Notes: generated from the sequence alone by a model not told the origin. 64,000 bases of DNA from Ardenticatenaceae bacterium (GCA_020634435.1 JACKBS010000011.1:248001-312000); one strand, 5' to 3'. Positions 53,826 to 63,469 are shown, numbered from the stretch's first letter. Made by a program: numbers and translations.

Positions 53826-56123
53826 ATGTTTGCGCGACGATATGATTCTGAGAGGGGAACCCGCTGGCTGCTGGTGGGGCTGATGCTGTTGGGCTTTGGC
53901 TTGCGGGTGGTGGCTTTGGGGGACAAAAGCGTCTGGTGGGATGAAGGGCTGGCTGCCTGGGCTGCCCGACAGTCACTGGCCGCTATTGCCAACTGGACCG
54001 CTAACGATGTGCATCCCCCGCTTTATTTTTGGCTGCTGCATTTTTGGCGGCTGGTCAGCGGCGACTCCGAATTTGGTTTGCGTCTCCTCTCCGCTGTTTT
54101 TGGCCTGCTCACGATTCCCGCTACCTACCTGCTTGGCAAACGAATCCACGGCCGTTTCACCGGCCTCCTCGCTGCGTTATTCATCACCATCTCCCGCTTC
54201 GACATTGGCTGGTCGCAAGAGATGCGCATGTATGCCCTGTCGGCGCTGTTGGGGGCGTGGGCGTTGTGGGCCGCCGTGGGCGTTTGGCAATACGGCCGTA
54301 CCCGCGACTGGCTCCTCTACATCCTTTTTATGGTCTTGGGGCTATACAACCTCTACCTCGCCGTGATGGTTTTGGTAGCGGCCAATCTGGTCTGGCTGTT
54401 GATGGTTTTGCCGCGTGCCGACAATCGGTGGCGCAACTTTTGGCAGTGGTCGCTGGCGCAAGCGGCGGTGCTGCTGCTGTACGCTCCCTGGCTGACTTAC
54501 GCCTTGGGCCGCATCCCTACCTGGTCTCGCGCCAACCCCGTCGAGCCGTGGAGCTTCCTCAAAATTTACTGGACCGTGCTCACCGTGGGCATTCCGCTGG
54601 ATGTAGACCAATACGCTCCGCTAACCATCCCTGTGCTGCTCATTTTTTTGCTTGGTGTGGCGCGGATTGGTTGGCAGGCGCGTCGCCAAAAGTTGGACCA
54701 GCAAAAGCTGGCGCTGCTGCTGGTGGGGCTGCTGCTGCCCGCCCTGGTGGTGTACATCGTTTCGCTGCCCAAAGCCGCCTTTTTCTACTCGCCGCCGCTG
54801 GCTCCGCGCTATCTGATCATCTTTTTGGCGGCGTTTGCGGTGCTGCTGGGGTGGGGGATTGCCATGTTGAGCAACGGCCGTTCCCGTCCCCTCGGCTTTT
54901 TGGCGGCAGGGCTGGCGGTTTACGCGGCGCTGTTTGGCCTGAACAGCTACCATCGCAACCGCGTCTTGTTCGACGATTTTCCCTCGCTCACGGCCACAAT
55001 TGAAGCGTACCAGCAGCCGGATGATGCCGTGGTGCTCTACACCGATACCGACTGGCCAATTTTTGCCTATCACTACGCCGATTTCTGGTATGGCATCCCT
55101 GGTGCCTGGCAGATGACGCCGCAGCAGGCCAACGACTTCCTCGCGCCCATCTGGCAGCAGCACGATGGCGTCTGGCTGGTGCGCACCCAGTACGCCGCAA
55201 TTGGCGATCCTGAGCAGCACGTGGTGAATTGGCTGACTGAACGTGCTTTGGGTGAAGTCTCTTACCCGTATGGCGATAAGCAGCTGCTCTTTTTTGCCCG
55301 CACGCCGGATCGGGCTGCACAAACCGAAACGTTGATTGCGATTGAGCCACCTTTTGTGTTGGAGACGGCCGTTCCCGCCCTCACCGGCTACGATTTGCAA
55401 ACGCACGATTTTCACAGCGGCGAAACAATGCACCTATTTTTGTACTGGGCAGGTGGTGGCCCGGCGGAGCCGGTGGAGATTGGGGTGGTGCCAGCCGGGG
55501 GCGGCGCTCCGTTTTTGTTGGATGCTGTTGCCCCGCCCGGCGGAACCGTACCCATGCGGCAGCAGGTGGATTTGCTCGTTTCGGCTGATTTGACTTCGGG
55601 ACCCTACCAAATTTATATGCAGGCGGCGGAAGGAACGGCCGTTTTCGGCCGCATCAACATCCGCCAAAAAGAAGCCAATTTCCTCACCCCCGCCGATGTG
55701 ACCATCCAGAATCGGGTTGACGCGCAGTTTGAACAGGGCATTCGCCTGTTGGGCTACGATTTGGGCGAGACAACTTTTAGCCCCGGCGAAGCCATCCCGC
55801 TGACGCTTTACTGGCAAGGCGCGGGGCAAATTAGCCAGCGTTACAAAGTGTTTACCCATGTGTTGGGCGAGGTGTACAACATCAACAGCAATAACTTTTT
55901 GTGGGGGCAGCAGGATAACGAACCGGAAAACGGCCGTCGTCCCACCACCACTTGGCGCACCGATGAGATCATCCTCGACAGCTACGCCATCCCGTTGGAC
56001 CCCCTGGCTCCGGCAGGCGTGTACCAAATCGAAATTGGCCTGTACGATCCCATCACCGGAGCGCGCCTGCTGCTGAGCGACGGCAGCGATCATCGTATCC
56101 TCGCGACCATTCGCGTGGAGTAG
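53826..56123 (+). CDS. GT39-family membrane glycosyltransferase
   Basis: About 765 residues from the ATG at 53826; an in-frame earlier start at 53760 falls inside the repeat. About 11 helices with the GT-C features: the first-loop acidic motif WWDEGLAAW, and HPPLYFWLLH, typical of ArnT/PMT-like mannosyltransferases using polyprenyl-phosphate sugars. The C-terminal 230 residues (about 535-765) are an extracytoplasmic double beta domain with repeated elements LTGYDLQTHDFHSGE / LLGYDLGETTFSPGE. It probably glycosylates cell-surface proteins or lipids. Confidence 0.85.
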   Translation: MFARRYDSERGTRWLLVGLMLLGFGLRVVALGDKSVWWDEGLAAWAARQSLAAIANWTANDVHPPLYFWLLHFWRLVSGDSEFGLRLLSAVFGLLTIPATYLLGKRIHGRFTGLLAALFITISRFDIGWSQEMRMYALSALLGAWALWAAVGVWQYGRTRDWLLYILFMVLGLYNLYLAVMVLVAANLVWLLMVLPRADNRWRNFWQWSLAQAAVLLLYAPWLTYALGRIPTWSRANPVEPWSFLKIYWTVLTVGIPLDVDQYAPLTIPVLLIFLLGVARIGWQARRQKLDQQKLALLLVGLLLPALVVYIVSLPKAAFFYSPPLAPRYLIIFLAAFAVLLGWGIAMLSNGRSRPLGFLAAGLAVYAALFGLNSYHRNRVLFDDFPSLTATIEAYQQPDDAVVLYTDTDWPIFAYHYADFWYGIPGAWQMTPQQANDFLAPIWQQHDGVWLVRTQYAAIGDPEQHVVNWLTERALGEVSYPYGDKQLLFFARTPDRAAQTETLIAIEPPFVLETAVPALTGYDLQTHDFHSGETMHLFLYWAGGGPAEPVEIGVVPAGGGAPFLLDAVAPPGGTVPMRQQVDLLVSADLTSGPYQIYMQAAEGTAVFGRINIRQKEANFLTPADVTIQNRVDAQFEQGIRLLGYDLGETTFSPGEAIPLTLYWQGAGQISQRYKVFTHVLGEVYNINSNNFLWGQQDNEPENGRRPTTTWRTDEIILDSYAIPLDPLAPAGVYQIEIGLYDPITGARLLLSDGSDHRILATIRVE

Positions 56124-56127
56124 ACGG

Positions 56128-56191
56128 AGATTGGTCCAATCTTTCGGACGTAGCCCTGAGGCAGTAGCTGTGTAAAAGATTGGACCAATCT
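56128..56191 (+). terminator. Hairpin after GT39 gene
   Basis: AGATTGGTCCAATCTT and its exact complement (16 bp) flank a 32-base loop, starting 5 bases after the stop; each arm also contains the self-complementary core ATTGG(T/A)CCAAT. No T-run follows. Confidence 0.55.
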
Positions 56192-56262
56192 GCTTTATTC
56201 GGCATAATTAGCCCGCACCTTTTGTAGTACCTACCTGAAAGCATACGCAAAGGCAACGTCTT

Positions 56263-58689
56263 GTGGACGATAGTAAACGAGCCATTGACGCCACTCAGGC
56301 GACCCTTCATACTCTCCGTAATATTGCCCACACACGGAAGGTACACGAGTTGTCGTCTTTGTCTTTGCCCGAAATTGATAAGCTCGTTGCAGCTATCGCC
56401 AAAAATACTCCTGCGGGAAATGTTCCCAGCGTCATTCTGAATGGCTTGCTGCGCCTGCCCAGCCGCATTCCTCCAGCGGCCACGGTACGGCGCGATATTC
56501 ACCTGCTGTTCAAAGGGGTGGAGCAGGCGCTGATCGACAAGGCTGTCTTTGGCACCTTTTTTGCCGGGCCAGCGGCCGTTTTGTGGGCGTATCAAAATTT
56601 GCTCAAGCTGGCCGGTAAGGAGGTGGACGCCTCATTCCCCGAGGGCATCTGGCAGTTTTACGTCGATTATGCTCTGCGGGACGACACCGCCCGCCATGCC
56701 TACGAGACCCACGGCTTCGATACCACGCTGCGCCAGCACCAGATGCAGCTTTCACCCGTGGATCGAGTGACGGCATTGGCGATGACGGCCGTTTACACCC
56801 TGCACCAATATTACGCCCTGCTAGAAAATGAATGGCGCGAGCGCGTCTACACCACCATCTTGCGTGAACTGACCGCCGATTTGCCCAACCACGCCCGTTT
56901 TGCCGCCCTTTATCCGCGTTGGGAACGATTACGGCCGTACGGCCGGGGCACCGATGTGCAGCTTCAAGAAGATTACCCCACCTACCGCCGCCGCAAATTT
57001 GATGCTTTTCTCACTGAAGCGGTGTTGGAACTGCCGCCCGCTGTGCAAGAAACATGGCAAAAACGGGTGGCTGCTGCTGAAGCAAAATCGCTGCCTGCTT
57101 ACCAGCAGCAGCTCAGCATCCGTGCCTACCTGGAACCCTCACTCTACGGCGAAGATCGCAAACCCATCCCGTTGGAGCAGATGCAGATCGGCATTATTCA
57201 CCAGGGGCGCTACTACCTCATACCTGCCTGTGCTGACAAAAACGGCCGTCCGCTCAACGTGGCGACCATGCGCGGCTACATCACCAACCTGATGTACCAC
57301 GCCGATCAGACCGCGCCGGCCAATCTGGCCGAGCTGACTCAGATGAAGCGATCGGCCTTCCCGGAATTTTTGTCGGGCACCAGCGAAGGACTGCGCCAGG
57401 AGCTGACCAGCTTACGTCTGGCCCCCATCTGGATCAATACCGATCAGCAGTCGCGCCACCAGCCGCTGGCCAATCTGCGCCAGGCGGAGCGGGCCATTGG
57501 CGACCAGCCGATGACCATCTTCGACACGGGCGAAACCTTTGTTTTCGACCTGTCGCACATCTTTTTTGATGGCATCTGGGGTGCCGCCGTCGCCGAAATT
57601 TTGACTAACGAAGCGCTGTCCTGGGCGGTTTACCTGCACAGCCTGCCGACCGTGACCGCACCACAGAATCGGCCGTATGCGCCTGCGCTCACTCTGCGGG
57701 CCACCGATCAACAGCGCATCCAGGCTGCGCCGCAGGTGGCGATGGAAGCCAGTGCCGAGACGTCGGCCATTGATCTGCCCGCCATTTTGGAGCTGCGCGA
57801 GCTGTTTAAGCAGCGCAACGATTTGCTGCGCATGACGGTGAACGATTTGCTGGTGCTGTACCGCACAGTACATGCTCTGGCGTACCGTCCCGCACCGGAA
57901 CTGGTGACGCAGCTAGAAGCTTTGTTGGCAGACGGCCGTACGCAAGCCGCCGCCAAATCCGCGCTGACCGCGCTGCAAAGCCCAAGCAGCAACCCCGTCA
58001 TTCTGATTCCGGTAGACGCCAGCCGTCGCAACCCGCGCGACCGCGTTTACCCGATGACTTTTGAGGTGCCGCTGGATAATCTAGACCTGATCGGCCATCA
58101 TCAGCGCACGCTGGCGGCACTGCGCAACTACGAGCGAGCCATGCGCAATCGGCAGCATCTTTACGACCAGTTTGAGAAGCTGCAAAAATCGTATCTGACG
58201 ATGCTGGCCGGTTTTGGTGAGGTGCTGAATCGGGCCAAAGTGCGTGCCAGCACCGGGGAAAGCATTAGCCTGGACACGATTCGCCTGCTGGCCCATCTGC
58301 CTGTGCCGTTGCAGCGGCTGCTGGACAAAATCCCTGACCAGTTTGACGTGCTCAACGATCTCATCAAGGGGCGCGAGGTGTTTTCCAACGTCGGGCGCGT
58401 GTCGCCGGGCAGCAGCCTGACGCGCTTCATGACGGCCAAGGACGACAACGAGAAAAAAGAGCTGGCCTGGGCGGTCATTACCGACGATGAAGATATGATG
58501 CACGTCACTTTGCGCGATTTTCGGCCGCATGTGGAGATGTTAACGGCCGTTGGCCGCCATGATCTAGCCGTACGTATCATCGCTGACCAGTTGGATTCCT
58601 TTGCCACGGGCCTAAACCAGTTTGTGCGCGATCTGCACCGCATTGCTACCACGTCCTACGACAAGCGAGGTTTACTCATCAAAAGATAG
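56263..58689 (+). CDS. Large protein of unknown function with HxxxDG motif
   Basis: 808 residues from a GTG start. No signal peptide or clear membrane helix. Long helical regions in the N-terminal half; the centre has ETFVFDLSHIFFDG (H432-x3-D436-G437), followed by LRMTVNDLLVLYR (about 520-533) and NPVILIPVDASRRNPRDRVY. Together these three recall the HHxxxDG, TVND and PV-R elements of condensation/wax-ester-synthase-type acyltransferases, but spacing differs and the match is weak. It is followed by a kinase-FGE gene after a repeat. No function is assigned. Confidence 0.7.
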   Translation: MDDSKRAIDATQATLHTLRNIAHTRKVHELSSLSLPEIDKLVAAIAKNTPAGNVPSVILNGLLRLPSRIPPAATVRRDIHLLFKGVEQALIDKAVFGTFFAGPAAVLWAYQNLLKLAGKEVDASFPEGIWQFYVDYALRDDTARHAYETHGFDTTLRQHQMQLSPVDRVTALAMTAVYTLHQYYALLENEWRERVYTTILRELTADLPNHARFAALYPRWERLRPYGRGTDVQLQEDYPTYRRRKFDAFLTEAVLELPPAVQETWQKRVAAAEAKSLPAYQQQLSIRAYLEPSLYGEDRKPIPLEQMQIGIIHQGRYYLIPACADKNGRPLNVATMRGYITNLMYHADQTAPANLAELTQMKRSAFPEFLSGTSEGLRQELTSLRLAPIWINTDQQSRHQPLANLRQAERAIGDQPMTIFDTGETFVFDLSHIFFDGIWGAAVAEILTNEALSWAVYLHSLPTVTAPQNRPYAPALTLRATDQQRIQAAPQVAMEASAETSAIDLPAILELRELFKQRNDLLRMTVNDLLVLYRTVHALAYRPAPELVTQLEALLADGRTQAAAKSALTALQSPSSNPVILIPVDASRRNPRDRVYPMTFEVPLDNLDLIGHHQRTLAALRNYERAMRNRQHLYDQFEKLQKSYLTMLAGFGEVLNRAKVRASTGESISLDTIRLLAHLPVPLQRLLDKIPDQFDVLNDLIKGREVFSNVGRVSPGSSLTRFMTAKDDNEKKELAWAVITDDEDMMHVTLRDFRPHVEMLTAVGRHDLAVRIIADQLDSFATGLNQFVRDLHRIATTSYDKRGLLIKR

Positions 58690-58786
58690 GACGCAGAGAT
58701 CGCTGAGAGAAGAGAGACCGGAGAGAAATTTGAGAAAAGCTCTCTTTCTCTCCGAATCTCCCCATTCTCTGCGTTCTCTGCGTCCT
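58688..58786 (+). repeat. CGCAGAG-type hairpin repeat
   Basis: Outer arms AGGACGCAGAGA / TCTCTGCGTCCT (12 bp) and inner arms GGAGAGAAA / TTTCTCTCC (58730-58753) make a long imperfect purine/pyrimidine hairpin. Its first bases overlap the stop codon of the upstream gene. Confidence 0.65.
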
Positions 58787-58797
58787 AATTCACGCCT

Positions 58798-61014
58798 ATG
58801 ACAAACCTGAACCAAGACCCACTCATCGGGCAGCAGCTAGATGAATACGAACTGGTCGCTCTGCTGGGGCGGGGTGGCATGGCGCGTGTGTACCGGGGGC
58901 GGGATGTGCGCCTGAAGCGGGATGTGGCCATCAAGGTAATTGATGCCATCTACCGCGCCGATGAGACGTACCGGGCGCGCTTTGAGCGCGAAGCGCAGGC
59001 GATTGCCCAGCTGGAGCATCCGCACATTGTGAGCCTGTACCGCTACGGCGAGGTGTCGGGGCTGTTTTACATGGCCATGCAGTACATTCCTGGTCAGGAT
59101 TTGCGCAGCTATCTGGACGATTTGCGGGCGCGGGACGAGTGGTTGCCGGCGCTGGAAGCGGCTCGTCTCATTCGCGAGCTGTGCAGCGCACTTGATTATG
59201 CCCACAGCAAGGGGATCATTCACCGGGACGTGAAGCCATCGAACATTGTGCTGGATGAGGACGGCCGTTCCTACCTCACCGATTTTGGCCTGGCTATGCT
59301 TACCGATGGCGACACTCAGGGCGACATTTTTGGCTCGCCCCACTACGTGGCTCCCGAGCAGGCCATGTCGTCGGCGCGCGTGGTGCCGCAGAGCGATTTG
59401 TATGCGGTGGGCGTGATTCTGTACCAGATGTTCACCGGGCAACGGCCGTTTGAAGGCGCGGAACCGCTGGAAATTGCCATGAAGCAGATGAGCGAAGTGC
59501 CGCCGCCGCCGCAGGGAATCCGGCCCGATCTCAGCCCGGCGCTGTCCGCGGTTCTTCTCAAGGCGCTGGCCAAAGAGCCAGACGACCGGTACGCCAACGG
59601 CAATTTGCTGGCAACGGCCGTTGAGCAAGCCATCGCCCAACCAGATGATGTTGATTTGCAGGTACCTAGCGCGGGCAACCTTCCTGTGGCGCCCATCATG
59701 CCCCAGCGGGCCGCGCCACCGCCGCCACCTGCCGTAGCCGGTCCGCCGATTTCCAATGCGCCGCGTACCTTGCCCCCGCCACCCGCCGCCACGGTGATGG
59801 GGCAGGCGCAGCACACGGTTACGCCCACGCCGAAGCCGGAGAAAGTAAAGACGAATAACGGCCGTTCCTGCCTCTTCTTTTTGCTGTTTATTTTGTTGGT
59901 GGTCGGTTTGGCCGGAGCATCGGTCTGGTTTTTTGTGTGGGAAAGGCATTCAGCCGATGATTTGGCGTACTTGGCCCAAAACGGCAGCCTGCCGCCGACG
60001 GCGACCGCCACAGCCCGGCCCACCGAAACGCCAACGATGCTGCCAACCGCGACGGAAACGGCCGTTCCTTTAGCAACAATGGTGGCCGTGGTGGAAACGG
60101 CCGTGCCAACCGCCACGCCAACTAACATACCCTTACCCAGCCCGACAGCTTCCCCAACCCACACACCCACGCCGCTGCCCACCGCCACTGCAACGAGCAT
60201 CCCCACGCCTACGCCGCTCATCGTGCTGACGCGTGAGCAGGACGACATGCCCCAGGTGTTAATTCCGGCCACCTCCTTTATGATGGGGGCTGCCGACGCT
60301 GATGAACTGGCTGGGCTCGATGAACGGTCGCGGCACGAAGTAACGGTTGATGCCTTTGCCATTGACTTGTACGAGGTGAGCGTGGCCCAGTATGCCGCCT
60401 TCCTCAACACGCTGGGCGAATACGTCAATGCCTGCAACGGGTTCACCTGCCTCTCAACCAATTTTGAAACCACGCAAAGCTATCTTACCGACAACACAAT
60501 TGAATACGTGCCGGTGGCCGGATTTGGGGATTTTCCCATCAACAACGTTAGCTGGCACGGGGCCAATGCGTACTGCCAATGGGTGGGTGGGCGACTGCCG
60601 ACTGAGGCGGAGTGGGAATTGGCGGCTGGGGGCGGCGACGGCCGTTTCTACCCCTGGGGCAATGAGTTAGCAATTGATGAAGATGGCACCATTCCGGCCG
60701 TTTTTGCCGGGACCTTTAGTAATTTGCAGCCGGTCAACAGCTTGCCCGAAGGCGTTAGCCCGTTTGGCCTTTACCACATGGCGGGCAACGTCTGGGAATG
60801 GGTGGCCGATGGCTACGACCCCATCTACTACGATCGCAGCCCGGTGGAAAACCCCACTGGCCCGGAGGTCAATGTGACCGATGATCGGGTGCTGCGTGGC
60901 GGCGGCTACGACAGCCCGGCCGAAGATTTGCGCATCACCAACCGCGCCAGTGAGCGCGCCCCCGAATTTCGCCTGGTACCCGACGTGGGCTTCCGTTGCG
61001 TCACGACTCCTTAA
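58798..61014 (+). CDS. Ser/Thr protein kinase fused to an FGE-sulfatase-type domain
   Basis: 738 residues. A PknB-like kinase domain (about 17-275) has the glycine loop LGRGGMARVYRG, VAIK (K46), HRDVKPSN (D144), DFGLA (D162) and the APEQ activation segment, so it looks active. A Pro-rich stretch, one membrane helix (about 353-373) and a long Thr/Pro linker lead to an outside domain (about 480-738) of the formylglycine-generating-enzyme/SUMF1 family: IPATSFMMGA, DLYEVSVAQYAAFL, PINNVSWHGANAYCQWVGGRLPTEAEWE, MAGNVWEWVADGY, VLRGGGY, DVGFRCV. In such fusions the domain probably senses or binds rather than modifies sulfatases. Confidence 0.93.
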   Translation: MTNLNQDPLIGQQLDEYELVALLGRGGMARVYRGRDVRLKRDVAIKVIDAIYRADETYRARFEREAQAIAQLEHPHIVSLYRYGEVSGLFYMAMQYIPGQDLRSYLDDLRARDEWLPALEAARLIRELCSALDYAHSKGIIHRDVKPSNIVLDEDGRSYLTDFGLAMLTDGDTQGDIFGSPHYVAPEQAMSSARVVPQSDLYAVGVILYQMFTGQRPFEGAEPLEIAMKQMSEVPPPPQGIRPDLSPALSAVLLKALAKEPDDRYANGNLLATAVEQAIAQPDDVDLQVPSAGNLPVAPIMPQRAAPPPPPAVAGPPISNAPRTLPPPPAATVMGQAQHTVTPTPKPEKVKTNNGRSCLFFLLFILLVVGLAGASVWFFVWERHSADDLAYLAQNGSLPPTATATARPTETPTMLPTATETAVPLATMVAVVETAVPTATPTNIPLPSPTASPTHTPTPLPTATATSIPTPTPLIVLTREQDDMPQVLIPATSFMMGAADADELAGLDERSRHEVTVDAFAIDLYEVSVAQYAAFLNTLGEYVNACNGFTCLSTNFETTQSYLTDNTIEYVPVAGFGDFPINNVSWHGANAYCQWVGGRLPTEAEWELAAGGGDGRFYPWGNELAIDEDGTIPAVFAGTFSNLQPVNSLPEGVSPFGLYHMAGNVWEWVADGYDPIYYDRSPVENPTGPEVNVTDDRVLRGGGYDSPAEDLRITNRASERAPEFRLVPDVGFRCVTTP

Positions 61015-61168
61015 ACTTTTCCCATATTCTCGATCCCATTCTGTACTCTGCTGCGCAAAACGATGAAATAAACACGTTGTTTCGTGCTGCATTTTCATAG
61101 CGTAGAAGGCGAAGCAATTGGCTCCCGCAAAGATGCTCAGGTGTAAAGCAAATGGCGTTTTTGTGACT

Positions 61169-61186
61169 TTGCCCGTAAACGGGCAA
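61169..61186. promoter_or_regulatory. Short perfect hairpin upstream of rhomboid promoter
   Basis: TTGCCCGT-AA-ACGGGCAA, 8-bp arms. It sits in the 265-base gap between the kinase and rhomboid genes, about 28 bases upstream of the -35 box, where it could be a terminator remnant or operator. Confidence 0.4.
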
Positions 61187-61213
61187 TGCATCGATCATCT
61201 TCAGGGAAATTGT

Positions 61214-61242
61214 TTGGTTCGGAAAATACACTTCGCTACAAT
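61214..61242 (+). promoter_or_regulatory. Promoter of rhomboid gene
   Basis: TTGGTT (61214-61219), a 17-base spacer, TACAAT (61237-61242). The start is expected near 61249. A GGAGGA ribosome site lies about 9 bases before the ATG at 61280. Confidence 0.6.
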
Positions 61243-61279
61243 ACGGCTTACCAGTTTGTGAATTTGGAGGAACTACGGC

Positions 61280-62689
61280 ATGCCCCCTAGCGAAGAAGCT
61301 AATGTAGATTTCTGTTATCGCCATCCAGACCGGGAAACATCGTTGCGGTGTGCCCGCTGTAACAAGGCCATTTGTGTGAAGTGTGCCCGGCATACAACCG
61401 TTGGTTATCGCTGCCCCGATTGTCTCTATGAATTGAGCAGCCGCCATTATCCCAGTGGTGTGTATGTTGACCCGCTTAGCGTCCCCCAAGCCAAACCTGT
61501 CATTACCTATGTGCTGCTGGCGCTAATCGTGATTGTTTTTGCAGCACAGGAACTACTCGGTGGTTCCATGGATGATGGGGTGCTGCTGAAATTAGGCTCT
61601 ACCTCTGGTGAACTCATCATGCAGGGCGAAATTTGGCGTCTGTTTATGGCCATGTTTCTGCACATTGGCATTGTTCACCTATTTTTCAATGCTTTTGCCC
61701 TGTACAGTGTTGGGCGAAACGTAGAGAGTTATTTTGGATACGGCCGTTTCCTTCTCATCTACCTGGCCTCAGGTTTGTTTGGCAATATTGTGAGCTTTGC
61801 TTTACGTGGCCCGTACGAGTTTTCGGCAGGTGCTTCTGGGGCCATCTTTGGCTTGATTGGGGCGGAGCTGGGTATGCTGTTGTTCCATCGTCGCCAGCTT
61901 GGCACCTATGGCCAAGAACAGCGCAAGAACATTTGGCGTATTGTCCTTATTAACTTGGTGATTGGCCTGTCCGTTTTTGCCATCAACAACGCGGCGCACA
62001 TTGGCGGTTTTATCGCCGGGCTGGCATTGGGATTTCTTGTCGCGCCTCGCTATTTGCCTGTCTTGACCAGCACCGGGGAGAACCGTTACGAAGACCAGGC
62101 TTCCCTGAAAAAACTGTGGGCTATACCCTTAATCACGACGCTGCTTTTGGCGGGCGGAATTTGGGGCTCCATTTACCTTTGGCAAAACTACGAAATGAAA
62201 ATGCAAGAAATCACCATGCGTATTCAATATTTGCCTTTCTCTCTTCCAACACTTTTTGCCGGAGACCCGCTTGAATACTACGGGGATGAATTTGACGCGC
62301 CTGAGACTGTGAAGCTTGGCGATATTTTTGAATGCTATCTGGGCACATACGATGCGTATGAAGTCGATGAATTTGCAGATGTTTCTTATTGCTCAGGCTA
62401 CCTGGACGTCAGCAATAATGAATCCACGCATGAGATTGACCTGACTACTATTAGCGACCACCAACAATTTTCGGTCGGTTTTTCGGCCTACACCTATGGC
62501 GGGAGTTTAGAGATAGAAATAGAGACGGCGACTGGAGAGACTTTCCTGATGCGGACGAATGAGACAGTTTCGCCTGATGCATCAACTTATCTGGGCGTTA
62601 TTCCTGGACAAATCTCAATCACTACTCGGATAACCGAAGGACAACCTGAGATGATTAGTTACTCAATTTCTTTTGAGTCGGCGGATTAG
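61280..62689 (+). CDS. Rhomboid-family serine protease with N-terminal zinc finger
   Basis: 469 residues. The N-terminus (about 12-55) is a B-box-like zinc motif: CYRHPDRETSLRCARCNKAICVKCA and CPDC. The rhomboid domain (about 72-260) has the oxyanion region HLFFNAFAL, catalytic S186 in GASGAIFG and H240 in NNAAHIGGF, so the dyad is complete. A further helix (about 278-298) and a 170-residue outside tail rich in acidic and beta-forming residues follow. The tail is AT-richer than the rest. It cleaves membrane proteins within the bilayer; substrates are unknown. Confidence 0.93.
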   Translation: MPPSEEANVDFCYRHPDRETSLRCARCNKAICVKCARHTTVGYRCPDCLYELSSRHYPSGVYVDPLSVPQAKPVITYVLLALIVIVFAAQELLGGSMDDGVLLKLGSTSGELIMQGEIWRLFMAMFLHIGIVHLFFNAFALYSVGRNVESYFGYGRFLLIYLASGLFGNIVSFALRGPYEFSAGASGAIFGLIGAELGMLLFHRRQLGTYGQEQRKNIWRIVLINLVIGLSVFAINNAAHIGGFIAGLALGFLVAPRYLPVLTSTGENRYEDQASLKKLWAIPLITTLLLAGGIWGSIYLWQNYEMKMQEITMRIQYLPFSLPTLFAGDPLEYYGDEFDAPETVKLGDIFECYLGTYDAYEVDEFADVSYCSGYLDVSNNESTHEIDLTTISDHQQFSVGFSAYTYGGSLEIEIETATGETFLMRTNETVSPDASTYLGVIPGQISITTRITEGQPEMISYSISFESAD

Positions 62690-62778
62690 GGTCTTCTTCT
62701 ATTCGAGTCCTAAATTTCGAGCAATATTTTGTTTGATCCATTGGTAACCACTGCCTCTTGATTAATGTGGGTTTAAGT

Positions 62779-63420
62779 TCAAGCCATTTCCCCAAATTGA
62801 ATCTGGTAGATGGCAGCGCCAAAAGCGACGGCGACATTGAGCGAGTTTTTGACGCCGCTCATGGGCAGGGCCAAGGTGCAGTCGGCCAGCTGCTGGATGG
62901 CAGGGTCTACCCCTACTTTTTCATTGCCGATAACGAGCAGAATGGGTTGGTTGGCTGTGGCAGGCAGAGTGGTGGTAAAGAGATTTACGGCCGTTTCTCC
63001 CTCCTCCAATACCCAAATCAGATAGCCTGCCGACTTGAGCTGCCTCACGGCCTGGACGCCGTTGCGATGCTGCGTCCAGGGCAGGGCGCTTTCCGCGCCG
63101 AGGGCTGTTTTGGCCAGTTTGGGGTGCGTGGGTGGGGCGGTGATGCCGCCCAAATGAAGGTGCGTGATGCCCGCGCCATCGGCCGTGCGCATGATGGCCC
63201 CCACGTTGTACAGGCTGCGAATGTTGTCTAGCAGCAGCTCCAGCTGGGTGAAGCGCGGTGTGGTTTGTAACGATGGTGCGCTGCCTGCTTGCGGCGTGGC
63301 GACCAACACCGTGCTTGTTCCGCAATGGGGGCAGCGTGATCCTGCCGGATCGCCCGCCGCTACCGGAAAGCGAAACTGGCATCTCTCAGCTTCACACTGC
63401 CGAATTTCATACAGCTGCAT
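62779..63420 (-). CDS. SpoU/TrmH-family RNA methyltransferase with zinc ribbon
   Basis: 213 residues. An N-terminal Cys motif (CEAERCQFRF, CPHCG) forms a probable zinc ribbon. The SPOUT domain has motif 1 LDNIRSLYNVGAIMRTADGAG, motif 2 VIGNEKVGVDP and motif 3 LPMSGVKNSLNVAVAFG, the knot that binds SAM. It 2'-O-methylates tRNA or rRNA ribose; the exact nucleotide cannot be told. Confidence 0.92.
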   Translation of the reverse strand: MQLYEIRQCEAERCQFRFPVAAGDPAGSRCPHCGTSTVLVATPQAGSAPSLQTTPRFTQLELLLDNIRSLYNVGAIMRTADGAGITHLHLGGITAPPTHPKLAKTALGAESALPWTQHRNGVQAVRQLKSAGYLIWVLEEGETAVNLFTTTLPATANQPILLVIGNEKVGVDPAIQQLADCTLALPMSGVKNSLNVAVAFGAAIYQIQFGEMA

Positions 63421-63469
63421 TAGCGTTTACTCTTGTTGGACAATGTAGATTTCAGGCACCACTTTCGCC

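Noticed and set aside
59343..60473. A 376-codon Val/Gly/Ser-rich minus-strand frame
   Set aside because: Antisense of the Thr/Pro linker of the kinase-FGE gene; low-complexity artefact.
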